Below, in pieces: positions 43,850 to 53,605 of a DNA stretch of 54,958 nt. The notes below the pieces were generated by a model. It was not told where the DNA came from. It did not search any database and saw only the letters and a list, made by a program, of their open reading frames with translations. Origin of the DNA: Acidobacteriota bacterium (GTDB lineage Bacteria > Acidobacteriota > Thermoanaerobaculia > Thermoanaerobaculales > Sulfomarinibacteraceae); the NCBI GenBank assembly GCA_022340775.1, contig JAJDNH010000086.1, forward strand, positions 1 to 54,958, given 5' to 3'. Every line of letters begins with the position of its first letter. Position 1 is the first letter of the stretch. The position numbers were made by a program, and so were the translations under genes.

Positions 43850-44055
43850 CCACGGAGACTCAGAGAACACAGAGCGGCCACAGAGGAAAAGCAGAGGAGC
43901 TTAACCACGGATTTCACTGATTTCACGGATCTTCAATGAGGGCGCCACGGGCTCTTGTAGGGCGGGGAGGCTGCCGTCATTCTCGGAGCATTCGTCGCGC
44001 GGAGCGGCCACAGGCGCGCCAATCTCCTTTCTTTTCATCCGTGTGATCCGTGGTT
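43850..44055. repeat. MITE-like inverted repeat of the ACCACGGAT family
   Basis: The left arm 43903-43930 reads AACCACGGATTTCACTGATT and ends CACGGAT. The right arm 44037-44055 is its inverse with 9 bp missing (ATCCGTG then ATCCGTGGTT). A second motif, ACCACGGAGACTCAGAGAAC, precedes the left arm near 43850. The interior of about 105 bp has no ORF. I recall ACCACGGATTTCAC and CACAGAGAACACAGAG motifs as dispersed repeats in many bacterial phyla. Remaining bases of the 472-bp gap are noted with the promoter and leader entries. Confidence 0.6.
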
Positions 44056-44122
44056 CTCGTCCTCCGAAGTCTTTCAGTTTCCTTGGTTCTTGCTTCTCAG
44101 AGGTTACAGGAAGACGGGGGTA

Positions 44123-44149
44123 TTGAACGCCGGGTGTTTCTGCGATAAT
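44123..44149 (+). promoter_or_regulatory. Candidate promoter of the aminotransferase-pckA operon
   Basis: TTGAAC (44123-44128) and GATAAT (44144-44149) with a 15-bp spacer; the -10 is extended (TGC-GATAAT). The start near 44156 leaves a leader of about 100 nt. Confidence 0.45.
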
Positions 44150-44163
44150 CCCCCGGACAGCGG

Positions 44164-44191
44164 CCTCGGATGCCTGCTGCAGGCCTCGAGG
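44164..44191 (+). promoter_or_regulatory. Stem-loop in the leader of the aminotransferase-pckA operon
   Basis: CCTCG-GAT-GCCTG-CTG-CAGGC-CT-CGAGG forms a 5+5-bp stem with a 3-nt loop. A second small stem, CCAC/GTGG, lies near 44212-44226. No known riboswitch is recognised. The structure could modulate expression or simply be GC-rich sequence. Confidence 0.3.
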
Positions 44192-44256
44192 TACGACCTG
44201 GAGGGCGATCCACTCGAGCGGTGGACGTGTCTCCGAGAAAGGACCGAGCCGATCCC

Positions 44257-45470
44257 ATGACGATTTCCCTGATCGGACGCACCATCGGTGAGTCGGTCAC
44301 CCTGAAGCTCAACGAAACAGCCGCGATTCTGAGGGCGAAGGGGGACCCAGTCATCCACCTCGGCGGTGGCGAGCCCAAAGGGCGCGCCCCGATTGACGCC
44401 ATCCTGGGTGCAGCCGCCCTGCTCAGCTCGGGCGAGGTCCGCTACACGCCGGCGGACGGCATACCGGCCCTCAAGAAGGCAATCATACGGTACACGGAGG
44501 AGTTTTACGGCCGTTCCCCCGCCCCCGAGAACGTGATGGCCTCGGGCGGTGCCAAGCAGGCGATCATGGTCTGCCTGCAGGCCATCCTCAACCCCCAGGA
44601 GGAGGTCGTCTTCCCGGCGCCATACTGGGTGAGCTACCCGGAGATGGTGAAGCTGATCGGCGGCGTCCCGGTGCCGGTGGTCCCTGAGGACGGGAGCTTC
44701 ATTCCGCGCATCGAGGACATCGAGCAGGTCCTGGGGCCGTACACGCGCGCCGTGATCATCAACAGCCCCAACAACCCCAGCGGCGCGGTCTACCCGGATT
44801 CGTTCATCGCCGAGATCGTGGAGCTCTGCGAACGCCGCGGGCTGTACCTGATCATGGACGACATCTACCACCGGCTGATCTTCAACGGCCGTCAGCCGGT
44901 GAACTGCTACAAGTACGCCAAGGACCACACGGAAAGCTCGAAGCTGGTCGTCATCAACGGCGTTTCCAAGCAGTACGCCATGACCGGATTCAGGATCGGC
45001 TGGGCGGTGGCCAACCGCCAGCTCATCGAGGTGATGACCAACATTCAGAGTCACCAGACCTCGGGCCCGTCGGCCCTCCTGCAGCACGCCGCAGTGGGCG
45101 CAATCAACGGCATCCAGTCGAGCGTTGCCAACCTCCGCATGACGCTGGAAAACAACCGCAACGTTCTGGTTGAGAGGTTGCGCTCCTTTGCCGGCGTCAA
45201 GATCGAGGAACCTGGAGGGACTTTCTACAGCTTCCCGGACTTCAGCGCCTACTCAAAGGACTCGGTCAAGCTGTCCGATCTCCTGCTCGAGAAGGTCCAG
45301 GTGGTCACCGTGCCCGGCGCCGAGTTTGGCCGCGAGGGTCACCTCCGGATTTCTTTCTGCGGCTCGATCAAGGACATCACCGAGGGGATCGAGCGCATGA
45401 AGTGGGTTCTCGATCCCGACGCACCCAACGAGCTCTATATCGGAGACCGCAAGCTGGTGAGGGACTGGTC

Positions 45471-45474
<4 letters not shown>
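44257..45474 (+). CDS. Pyridoxal-phosphate aminotransferase (class I, aspartate/aromatic-like)
   Basis: Predicted 405-residue fold-type I enzyme. Visible motifs: LGGGEPKGRAP near the start, ASGGAKQAIMVCLQA, APYWVSYPEM, NSPNNPSGAVYP, DDIYHRL and the PLP lysine near 238 in NGVSKQYAMTGFRIGW. The pattern is that of AspC/prokaryotic class I enzymes, so 2-oxoglutarate/aspartate transamination is likely. The adjacent PEP carboxykinase, which uses oxaloacetate, fits. Start ATG 44257 has only a distant AAGGA; an in-frame GTG at 44227 is an alternative. It overlaps pckA by 4 bp (ATGA). Confidence 0.9.
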
Positions 45475-47123
<1,649 letters not shown>

Positions 47124-47132
47124 CCAAGTCAT

Positions 47133-47849
47133 TCACCGCCGCAGCACGAACACGGCTGTGATCGGTGCGCAGGCGTAGAGCCCGTCGCGGTCGGTCGGAC
47201 TGAACGTGAACTCCGCGGGAGTCGCCCGACTCGGGTACGGCGATGCGAAGTCGAGCCGCGAGGATCCGGAGTAGTCGTGCCGGAAGATCTCCGCTCGCCA
47301 GCCTGCATCGCCAAACAGAGCGAGCCAGCCGTCCACCGAGAGGTTCGTGCGGTGGTAGTGAATACCCCGATGCACGGCCACATCCTCATCGCTCAGAATC
47401 GGTGGCACCGCGATGATGAGAAGGCCATTTGGCTCCAGCAGCTCTCCCGCTGAGTCCAGGAAGGCTCGGGGATCCTCGAGATGCTCGAGGACGTTGGACG
47501 AAACGATCACGTCGAGGGTCACATCGAGCTTGCCGATCTCCTCGCAGTCCAGCGCCTCGAAGTGCAGGTTGGGGGCGCGGAAGTGCTTGCACGCATAGCG
47601 GATGCTCAGCCTGTCGATGTCGACGCCGATGACCGAGTGTGCGCCGCCGCGCGCCAGCTCGAAGCTCCCGTAGCCGTTTCCGCACCCGGCGTCCAGCACT
47701 CGCCGGTCTGCCACGTAGCGGGCGAAGAACAGGTAGATCGACCGGTGGGCCACGAACAGGTCGTTACGAGCACCCGGCCAGACCGACTCCCCGAACGGGC
47801 GCAGGCCCGCGAGCAGCTTCCTGATCCCGTTCGCGAACCTCCTCAGCAC
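47133..47849 (-). CDS. SAM-dependent methyltransferase (class I)
   Basis: Predicted 238 residues. Motif I VLDAGCGNGYGSFELA, an acidic end of strand 2 in VIGVDID, and VIVSSNVLEHLEDP mark a Methyltransf_11/UbiE-like class I fold; the C-terminal part is less conserved. Substrate unknown; relatives near sugar or lipid genes methylate glycans or quinones. The frame is open to ATG 47918, but GTG 47849 has GGAGG nine bases upstream and removes an unconvincing Arg/Cys-rich extension, so it is preferred. It converges on pckA with 9 bp between stops. Confidence 0.85.
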   Translation of the reverse strand: MLRRFANGIRKLLAGLRPFGESVWPGARNDLFVAHRSIYLFFARYVADRRVLDAGCGNGYGSFELARGGAHSVIGVDIDRLSIRYACKHFRAPNLHFEALDCEEIGKLDVTLDVIVSSNVLEHLEDPRAFLDSAGELLEPNGLLIIAVPPILSDEDVAVHRGIHYHRTNLSVDGWLALFGDAGWRAEIFRHDYSGSSRLDFASPYPSRATPAEFTFSPTDRDGLYACAPITAVFVLRR

Positions 47850-47935
47850 CTCCGGACACCTCCACTGCTCTGGCTGGCCGATTCTATCCCGACAACCGGC
47901 TGCGCGCATGGCGGCCATCCGCTTCGCTGGGGTAG

Positions 47936-48163
47936 CGACGCAAGGCTGCCGGATTCGAACATTATCGCCTTATCGGTAGGTGGCAGGAGCCCGGCGGTTG
48001 GTACGCGTGGGGCTGGTTCCCGTGGCTGGCGGCCGCGGTCGGGGACACACTCGAGCTGCGGCCCGGTCTTGCGGCGACGACTGTCGCCCTACTGACCTCG
48101 TTTGTTGTGCTGACCAACTGTCTATGGTTTGCGGCAGCGCTGCACCTTTACGGCTGGCCGTAG
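47936..48163 (+). pseudogene. Probable 3' remnant of a membrane-protein gene
   Basis: A 75-codon frame between TAG (47933-47935) and TAG (48161-48163) contains no ATG or TTG, and its only GTG is close to the end. Yet it encodes a protein-like sequence: AGFEHYRLIGRWQEPGGWYA, a Trp-rich WGWFPWLAAAVGD and a good transmembrane helix (TVALLTSFVVLTNCLWFAAA) ending LHLYGWP. It looks like the C-terminus of a lost gene, cut at its 5' side in a repeat-rich region. I do not recognise the family. A non-standard start or sequencing error upstream is the alternative. Confidence 0.4.
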
Positions 48164-48224
48164 AGCGCGCGGGTCGTCCAAGAGCCGTTGAATGCGACCC
48201 AGGCGGCCGACGCGGCCGGCGGCG

Positions 48225-48290
48225 TTCATGAGCTGGAACGGCCACTCATGAGTTCCGACCGGCCCTCATGAGCTGGAACGGCCGTTCATG
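48225..48290. repeat. 20-bp tandem repeat, about 3.3 units
   Basis: CATG recurs at 48227, 48247, 48267 and 48287, exactly 20 bp apart. Units 1 and 3 share TCATGAGCTGGAACGGCC; unit 2 is diverged (TCATGAGTTCCGACCGGCC); the fourth is partial. Non-coding. It lies in the 548-bp gap 48164-48711, which otherwise shows only the inverted repeat at 48416. Confidence 0.7.
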
Positions 48291-48415
48291 CGCGCCGCCA
48301 CCTCCATCTCTGCACCTCTTGGGGCCGGATACCCTGGTCGCCCAGGGCCGAGGGAGCCCGGCATTCTCTGAAGCTCCGGCGGCCGTGCGGTCCAGAGCGA
48401 CCGCCCGCCTCACGT

Positions 48416-48472
48416 TTCCGGCGGTCGCAAGGCGGCGAGTGGGGATGATCGACTCCATGGCGACCGCCGGAA
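48416..48472. repeat. 13-bp perfect inverted repeat
   Basis: TTCCGGCGGTCGC (48416-48428) and GCGACCGCCGGAA (48460-48472) flank 31 bp. No T-run follows. Possible hairpin or remnant of a mobile-element end. Confidence 0.5.
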
Positions 48473-48711
48473 GCCGCTCGGGCCGCCTCCTCCAAGGTTG
48501 AGGCCGATACTCTCACCGCCAAGGGCCGAGATTGCCCCCCTTGACGTTTCTCGCCAGCGCCAAGCCCTCGTGAACGCTCTTCAGAGAAACATCAAGGACC
48601 GCACGTCCGTTTGAACGGACCGTTCTCCGGAGCGCGCTCCGGCCTCGTTCTACGGGTGGGCGGGGGACTCCGTCACTCCGTCACCGGGTGGGCGGACGGG
48701 CGATTCCCCGA

Positions 48712-49250
48712 GGGATGGTCCCGCGGCGGGGCGGGAACGGGGCGGAAGGAGGCGAGCGACCATCCCGCCGCGGGCGGCGGGGGGACCGGGCACAGGAGGC
48801 TTGGCCCGAGCTCCGGTGAGGGTAAGCCTCCGAGCACGGTCTCCCCGGCGTCCTCGGCGGGTGCAGCCGCGAGCCGACACACCGGTCCGTCCCCGTCCCG
48901 CCGGCCCGCGCAGCCGGCTGCGGGCTACGCCCGCACGGGACATGCGATCGCGCTGGGCCTACCCAAGCAGGATCGCGCAGGGCGTTCTCCTCGCGCCTCG
49001 CCGCCAGCGAGCGAGGAGTCGCTGACCTCGTGGTCGCGACGACGAAGCGAACGCAGCGGCGTGGTGCGAGAGGGCGCTCCTGCTCGATCCCTCTTCTATC
49101 AAAAAGGGAGGGGGCTCACTCACCTCTCAGAGCACCCAGGAGGCAGATCCGAGCGAAGCGAGCCCTCGGGGCGGGAAGACCGGATCGAGGTCCTCCTCGA
49201 GACCGGGTTTCCCGATCCCGAGGGGCGCGGCCGCAGGCCGCGGATCTGCC
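48712..49250 (+). repeat. Two-copy structured element, copy B (candidate large non-coding RNA)
   Basis: This 539-bp counterpart of the block at 35254 has long runs of near identity, for example about 50 bp around GTGGTGCGAGAGGGCGCTCC with one mismatch. Paired parts: GGGATGGTC/GACCATCCC (48712-48720/48758-48766), CCCGCGGCGG/CCGCCGCGGG (48720-48729/48765-48774), GGAGGCTT/AAGCCTCC (48795-48802/48824-48831, perfect), TGCGGGC-TAC-GCCCGCA (48919-48935), CCCTC/GAGGG (49089/49108), and the 3' domain GGCAGATCCG/CGGATCTGCC (49142-49151/49241-49250) enclosing a long hairpin CCTCGGG/CCCGAGG and GCGGCC-GCA-GGCCGC. The right end is 11 bp from the stop of the leftward membrane-protein gene. Confidence 0.75.
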
Positions 49251-49260
49251 GGAGCCCCGA

Positions 49261-50295
49261 TCAGGTTAGATCGGAGCCGGTACCCGGGAGCGGATTGCTC
49301 GGGATGATGAACGGATCCGAGTCGTCCGGCTCCGGGACCACCGGCTCGGGGCGTTCCGGCTCGGGGCGCTCAATGACCTCCGGCTTCTCGTCGACCTCCG
49401 GTTCTTCGGCCACCACCAACTCTTCATCGGACTCGGGCTGGGTGAGCAGGCCGCTGGTCGGCGCGAACGACAGGAACAGCGCCACGATGCAGTAGGCCCG
49501 CAAGAGCCCCAGTACGAGGCCAGTCACGAGGCCGAGGAAGGTGCCGGCTAAAACTCGGAGATCGAAGCCCAGCATCAGCGGCGCGAGCACCAGCAGCTTC
49601 ACAGGAACGCCCCACGCGAGCACACACCCGAGCGAGCGCAGCGGGTCCCGCAGGGTGCCTGCCAACCCCTGCAGCCACGCCAACGCGGAAGAGCGCCGCT
49701 GCGGATCCGCGAGCACCCAGGCACCGCGCAACGTCGCCGCCCAGACGATCCACACCACGAGCCCGCCAAGCGCCAGAGCGGCCAGCTGGAGATTGACCAT
49801 CCGCGTCTCGGCCAGGTGCGTGCGCGCCGCCCTCGCCATCAGCTGGAACGGCGAGCACACCACCGCCACCAGAGCCACCGTGCCTGCGATCGCGGTCAGC
49901 GCCAGCCGCGCGTAGCGCCACCACGCGAGGACACCGAGGCCGACCACCTCGCCGAGGCGTACCGGCCGCCCGGAGGACCATGCGATCCAGCCGGTGGTGC
50001 CGGCATGCCACATCACACCCCAGGCCCACAGGACCGCCAGAAAGGAGACGACTCCGACTCCCAGCCACGGGCCGATCCGGGATAGCCCCCACATCAGAAT
50101 CAGGCCGACGTCTCCCGGCGCAGCTCCGGTCATGGGCACAGGACCCAGCATCGACCCCAGGCTGCGCCTGACGGCGAGAACCAATGGAGCACCGAGCACC
50201 AACGGAACCAGCCAGACCGCCGCCACCAGCCGCCACATCTCGATCGCCTTCTTCGCGCCGAAGCGCACCGACACCGTGTGATTCTCTTTGCTCAT
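49261..50295 (-). CDS. Polytopic membrane protein with acidic C-terminal tail, unknown function
   Basis: Predicted 344 residues. About six to seven hydrophobic helices occupy residues 20-290 (for example VGVVSFLAVLWAWGVMW and LALGGLVVWIVWAATL). A highly charged Glu/Pro-rich tail follows (EEPEVDEKPEVIERPEPERP region, about 295-330). I recognise no catalytic motif. Start ATG 50295 lies 1 bp from the stop of the secreted M1 peptidase, so the two are co-transcribed and this protein may assist it or share its compartment. Its stop lies next to structured element copy B. Confidence 0.75.
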   Translation of the reverse strand: MSKENHTVSVRFGAKKAIEMWRLVAAVWLVPLVLGAPLVLAVRRSLGSMLGPVPMTGAAPGDVGLILMWGLSRIGPWLGVGVVSFLAVLWAWGVMWHAGTTGWIAWSSGRPVRLGEVVGLGVLAWWRYARLALTAIAGTVALVAVVCSPFQLMARAARTHLAETRMVNLQLAALALGGLVVWIVWAATLRGAWVLADPQRRSSALAWLQGLAGTLRDPLRSLGCVLAWGVPVKLLVLAPLMLGFDLRVLAGTFLGLVTGLVLGLLRAYCIVALFLSFAPTSGLLTQPESDEELVVAEEPEVDEKPEVIERPEPERPEPVVPEPDDSDPFIIPSNPLPGTGSDLT

Positions 50296-50296
50296 G

Positions 50297-52435
50297 TCAG
50301 CTCCAGGGCAGGGCCGTCAGGCCCACCAGCGCGAGCGCGTCATCGACCCACCAGAGGCGGCGCAGCCCCTCGGAGGCCGCCGCCTTCGCGGCCCAGTAGT
50401 TGTTCTCCCGGTGGGCCTCCATCGCCCACACACCCTTCGGGTCGACAATCACCCGCTCGAGCCGGTGCTGCGCGTTCCAGGCCCACTCCACCCAACGCTC
50501 CCGGCCATCCCAGGTGCGCTGCTCCCGGGTTCCGTCGTCCCACACCAGCTCGACGTCAACCGGGCCCTCGAGCCCGCCGCGGCGGCCAATGTCCACGGTG
50601 ACCTTCCAGGAGGTCTTCTCACCCTGATGCCCACCCTCACCCGCGGCAGCCTTGTCGCCAGGCCCGCTCTTGGCAGGCGGTCCGCTGCTGGCCGCCGGGG
50701 TTGGTTCCGCCTCCTCGGCCTTGGCGATCTTCTCCCAAGCGCCATCGTGCCACTCGTACCCCTTTTGCTCCCCTACCTTCTGTTGGCGCACACGGAGTAC
50801 GGCGAAGTCCGCGAACTGCTGACCGCGTAGGGCCTGGTCGAAGAACCAGCTGTAGTCAGCCCCCACCGACTCGTTGAACGTGGAGATGAAGTCATCGCCA
50901 TCCGGGTGGCGGTAGCGGTAGCGTTCGGCGTATGTCCGCATGGCGCGGGCAAACGCCTGTGGCCCGACCAGCCCTTGTAGCGTCTTGAGCACCACCGCCG
51001 TCTTGGAGTAGCTGGCGGTGGAGTAGTCGCCCCTGGTACGAAAGGCCCAGGCGAACCGATCCACCTTCACAGGGATGGTGCGGAAGAGGAACGGGATTCG
51101 ATCGCCGGTCCAGGGATCGTACCAGGGCACGTCCGGGAACAGGTGGTCGCGCATCGCGGCCGCCGAGCAGGAGGCCTCGGCGAAGCTGTTGAAGCCCTCG
51201 TCGAGCCACGCCTCTTCGAACTCGTTGGACGCGATCAGGCCGTAGAAGTACTGGTGCCCGAACTCGTGGATCGTGACCATCTCGACGAGGGGGACCCACT
51301 TCGCAGGCGGGTATCGAAGCCAGCGGCTGCCTCCCGTGGTGATGAAGGTCGGGTACTCCATACCCCCCGCCTCGCCCGCCGTGATCGGAGGGTCGACGAT
51401 CGTCAGCTGGGGGTACGGGTAGGGACCGTAGTGGAGGCCGTACCAGGCAATGCCCAAGCGCGCCGACAGCAGCGTGCGATCGGCCAGGAACCTCTGCGAG
51501 TGCGGTATCAGAAGACGGAGCTTCACCGGCGGCAGCTCGAGCTCGGCCGGGCTGAGCCCCAAGAGGCCAGATGCCTCGGCGAGCCACGGGGCCGGAACAT
51601 CGCGGCCGGGATCGAACTCGGCCTCCACCACATCCATCAGGGCGGCCGGCGCCGCGGTCCAGGCGAAGTCATGGACCCGGTCGGCCCGATACGTGATCTG
51701 GGTCTCCCGCGAGGTTCCGGACTCGATCTGCCGACGTGACTGCTCGACCCCGCTGGCGCCGACCACCCAGTGATCGGGCACCGTCACGGTGACCGTGAAG
51801 CTCCCGAAGTCCGCATAGAACTCCGAGTTGGCGTGGTACTGGTGGCAGTTCCACCCAGGCGTTGAGCGTCCCCGTACGCCCGCATCCTCGTACACGCCGA
51901 GCTTCGGAAACCACTGGCCGACGAGGTGAAACTCGCCGGACCAGCCACTGCGGGCGATGACCTTCGGCAGCTGTGCCTCGAAGGCAAGGTGCAGAACGAC
52001 CGACCCGCCCGGCGGGACGGCCTCGGGAAGCTTGACGCGGGCAACCGTGTAGTCGTCCGGGTTGCCGTCGTCAGGCCGCTCGAACGCCATCTCCGGCAAC
52101 AGATCGGTGCCGTCATCCAGGCTCATCGAGGTGATGCGGGTCCACCCCCAGTGCATCTCCGGCAAGGGCCCGCCACGGAGATAGCGGGGGCCGAGCTCGC
52201 GCATGAACGTGGTTCTGTTGCTCGCGAAGGCGTTGAGATACAGGTGCCACCACAGCTCGTCCGTCGGCGCCGACGTGGTGTTCGTCCAGCGCACGGACTC
52301 CGTACCCTGCAGAGTGTGGTGCACCGGATCCAGCCGAACCTGGATGTCGTAGTTGACGACCTCCACCGGCTCCGTGTCAGCCCATGCCGGAGTTGCGAGC
52401 AATACCAAGGCAGCGACGATCAGCAGTCGTTTCAT
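50297..52435 (-). CDS. Secreted M1-family (gluzincin) metallopeptidase
   Basis: Predicted 712 residues with a clear signal peptide (MKRLLIVAALVLLATPAWA). The beta-sandwich N-domain is followed by the exopeptidase-type motif AGGMEYPTF and the zinc site HEFGH at 390-394 with Glu413 in WLDEGFNSFAEA. A helical C-domain and a Lys/Ala/Gly-rich linker (about 590-630) lead to a final beta-type domain of about 80 residues. It probably degrades peptides in the periplasm or outside. ATG 52435 is chosen over the longer frame because it begins the signal peptide and follows a G-rich ribosome site. Confidence 0.9.
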   Translation of the reverse strand: MKRLLIVAALVLLATPAWADTEPVEVVNYDIQVRLDPVHHTLQGTESVRWTNTTSAPTDELWWHLYLNAFASNRTTFMRELGPRYLRGGPLPEMHWGWTRITSMSLDDGTDLLPEMAFERPDDGNPDDYTVARVKLPEAVPPGGSVVLHLAFEAQLPKVIARSGWSGEFHLVGQWFPKLGVYEDAGVRGRSTPGWNCHQYHANSEFYADFGSFTVTVTVPDHWVVGASGVEQSRRQIESGTSRETQITYRADRVHDFAWTAAPAALMDVVEAEFDPGRDVPAPWLAEASGLLGLSPAELELPPVKLRLLIPHSQRFLADRTLLSARLGIAWYGLHYGPYPYPQLTIVDPPITAGEAGGMEYPTFITTGGSRWLRYPPAKWVPLVEMVTIHEFGHQYFYGLIASNEFEEAWLDEGFNSFAEASCSAAAMRDHLFPDVPWYDPWTGDRIPFLFRTIPVKVDRFAWAFRTRGDYSTASYSKTAVVLKTLQGLVGPQAFARAMRTYAERYRYRHPDGDDFISTFNESVGADYSWFFDQALRGQQFADFAVLRVRQQKVGEQKGYEWHDGAWEKIAKAEEAEPTPAASSGPPAKSGPGDKAAAGEGGHQGEKTSWKVTVDIGRRGGLEGPVDVELVWDDGTREQRTWDGRERWVEWAWNAQHRLERVIVDPKGVWAMEAHRENNYWAAKAAASEGLRRLWWVDDALALVGLTALPWS

Positions 52436-52543
52436 GAACGTTCCCCCGCTCAGGTTTGCCACCATAGGGCCGGCGACGGCTCCGCCCCATCTCGGGATGG
52501 CCAACCGCCGGTCGAGGGTTTATCGTAATGAAGGGAGGCTCGA

Positions 52544-52963
52544 ATGCGCCGAGCGATGATCCTCGCGATCGTGCTGGCAACGGCCACAACGGCGATGGGG
52601 CAGCAGGGCTTCTCGCTCCGTTTGGGAGACCTCACGGCAGCTCCGAGCAACCCCCGCACGCGCGCCCGTCTCGCAGAGTGGAACTCGCCCATCGGTCGTC
52701 TGATGTATGACCTCGCCCAGCAGCAGGCGAGCCTGGGCAGGGAGGGTCTTCCGGGGTACCCGATGGCGATCGCCATCCGCCTCCGGGCCCAGCGAGGACT
52801 CCCGGTCCAGGTCATCACGGCCGCCATCGAGAATGGGGTCCAGATCGACGAGCGAGCGGTGCCCGTGGTCCACTGGCCTTGGGAGGAAAAGGGAGAGCAG
52901 CCCGCCCTGTCCCTTGACCAGCAGATCTCTCTTCTCCTCGGGAGGCGTCTCGAGGTCCGTTGA
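52544..52963 (+). CDS. Small secreted protein, unknown function
   Basis: Predicted 139 residues beginning with a signal peptide (MRRAMILAIVLATATTAMG, cleavage before QQG likely). The mature part is about 120 residues, mostly helical, with LMYDLAQQQASLGREGLP and a Trp-containing VVHWPWEEKGE; it has no cysteines. I do not recognise a family. GGGAGG at 52533-52538 supports ATG 52544. It is divergent from the M1 peptidase and followed by a palindromic element and the HU gene on the other strand. Confidence 0.7.
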   Translation: MRRAMILAIVLATATTAMGQQGFSLRLGDLTAAPSNPRTRARLAEWNSPIGRLMYDLAQQQASLGREGLPGYPMAIAIRLRAQRGLPVQVITAAIENGVQIDERAVPVVHWPWEEKGEQPALSLDQQISLLLGRRLEVR

Positions 52964-53029
52964 CCGTTGCCGGCCCTGGAGAGTCGGCCGTGAACGCCCA
53001 TCGCAGAAGCCCCATCATCCGTTGCCGAT

Positions 53030-53175
53030 CAGCTGCGGTCGACGGCGCCCTGATTTCGCATGCGGCCTTTGCGCCCCGCTGCCGTTGGCGCGACATTCGC
53101 GCGCCGCGGGCAGTCGGACCCTCAAAACCCAGCGATGACAGACATTCCGCCCGTCCCGCCTTGATCGCGCACGGA
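53030..53175. repeat. Degenerate long palindrome (family member 3)
   Basis: It lies between the small secreted protein and HU genes (convergent). The central hairpin is GGCGCG-ACATT-CGCGCC (53087-53105 region). The right arm has AACCCAGCGATGACAGAC then ATCGCGCACGGA, matching member 1 (AACCCAGCGCTGACAGAC, ATCGCGTCCGGA). Arms pair weakly (GATCAGCTGCGG against CCGCCTTGATC), so boundaries are approximate. Confidence 0.4.
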
Positions 53176-53177
53176 AC

Positions 53178-53450
53178 CTAGAGCTGGTCCTTGAGGTTCT
53201 TGGAGGGCTTAAACCGAACGCTCTTCGAAGCCGCGATGGTCATCGGCTGGCCCGTCGCAGGATTTCTCCCCTGCCGCTGGGGCCGGTGGGAGACCTGGAA
53301 CGTGCCGAAGCTGGGCACCGTGACCTTGTCGCCGCCGCGCAGCGACTCCCCGATCAGCTCGAAGATGCTGTCGTAGCACAGCGCCACACGTGTCTTCGGT
53401 ATCCCTGTGAGCTCCGCAATCTTATCAACGAGATCGGCTTTACCTGCCAT
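53178..53450 (-). CDS. hup: HU-family nucleoid DNA-binding protein
   Basis: Predicted 90-residue histone-like protein. It has the helical dimerisation part MAGKADLVDKIAELTGIPKT, then GDKVTVPSFGTFQVSHRPQR, the arm consensus GRNPATGQPM, and a terminal ASKSVRFKPSKNLKD. This is a full-length HU/IHF-type protein that bends DNA and compacts the nucleoid as a dimer. Start ATG 53450 follows GGAGG. A longer frame upstream is a shadow. Monocistronic, with its own promoter candidate. Confidence 0.95.
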   Translation of the reverse strand: MAGKADLVDKIAELTGIPKTRVALCYDSIFELIGESLRGGDKVTVPSFGTFQVSHRPQRQGRNPATGQPMTIAASKSVRFKPSKNLKDQL

Positions 53451-53480
53451 GGTACCTCCACATAGTGTTGAACTCAGGCC

Positions 53481-53509
53481 ACCGTACACCGGGCCGCCGA
53501 ACCGGTCAA
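53481..53509 (-). promoter_or_regulatory. Candidate promoter of the HU gene
   Basis: The minus strand reads TTGACC (53509-53504, 5 of 6) then, 17 bp later, TACGGT (53486-53481, 3 of 6). The start would lie near 53474, about 24 nt before ATG 53450, leaving room for the GGAGG site. Confidence 0.45.
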
Positions 53510-53605
53510 GGTGCCGCTGCTGGTTGCGTTTTGCGACAAGCCGAGGTCCCGGCGACTCGCTCGCGGCCCCAACCGGAGAGCAACCATCTGCTGTGGCGAC
53601 ACTTG

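Noticed and set aside
43850-44055. Complete insertion sequence
   Set aside because: Too short for a transposase and no ORF inside; only a non-autonomous element is supportable.
47940-47975. tRNA T-loop-like string (GTTCGAATCC on the minus strand)
   Set aside because: The flanking bases do not form a T stem and no acceptor or anticodon arm can be folded; it lies in the membrane-gene remnant.
48225-48290. CRISPR array
   Set aside because: Three 20-bp direct repeats abut with no spacers, and no cas gene is present.
48611-49495. 294-codon plus-strand frame across structured element copy B
   Set aside because: It spans the repeat and runs into the opposite gene; the other copy has non-triplet indels, so the frame is not conserved.
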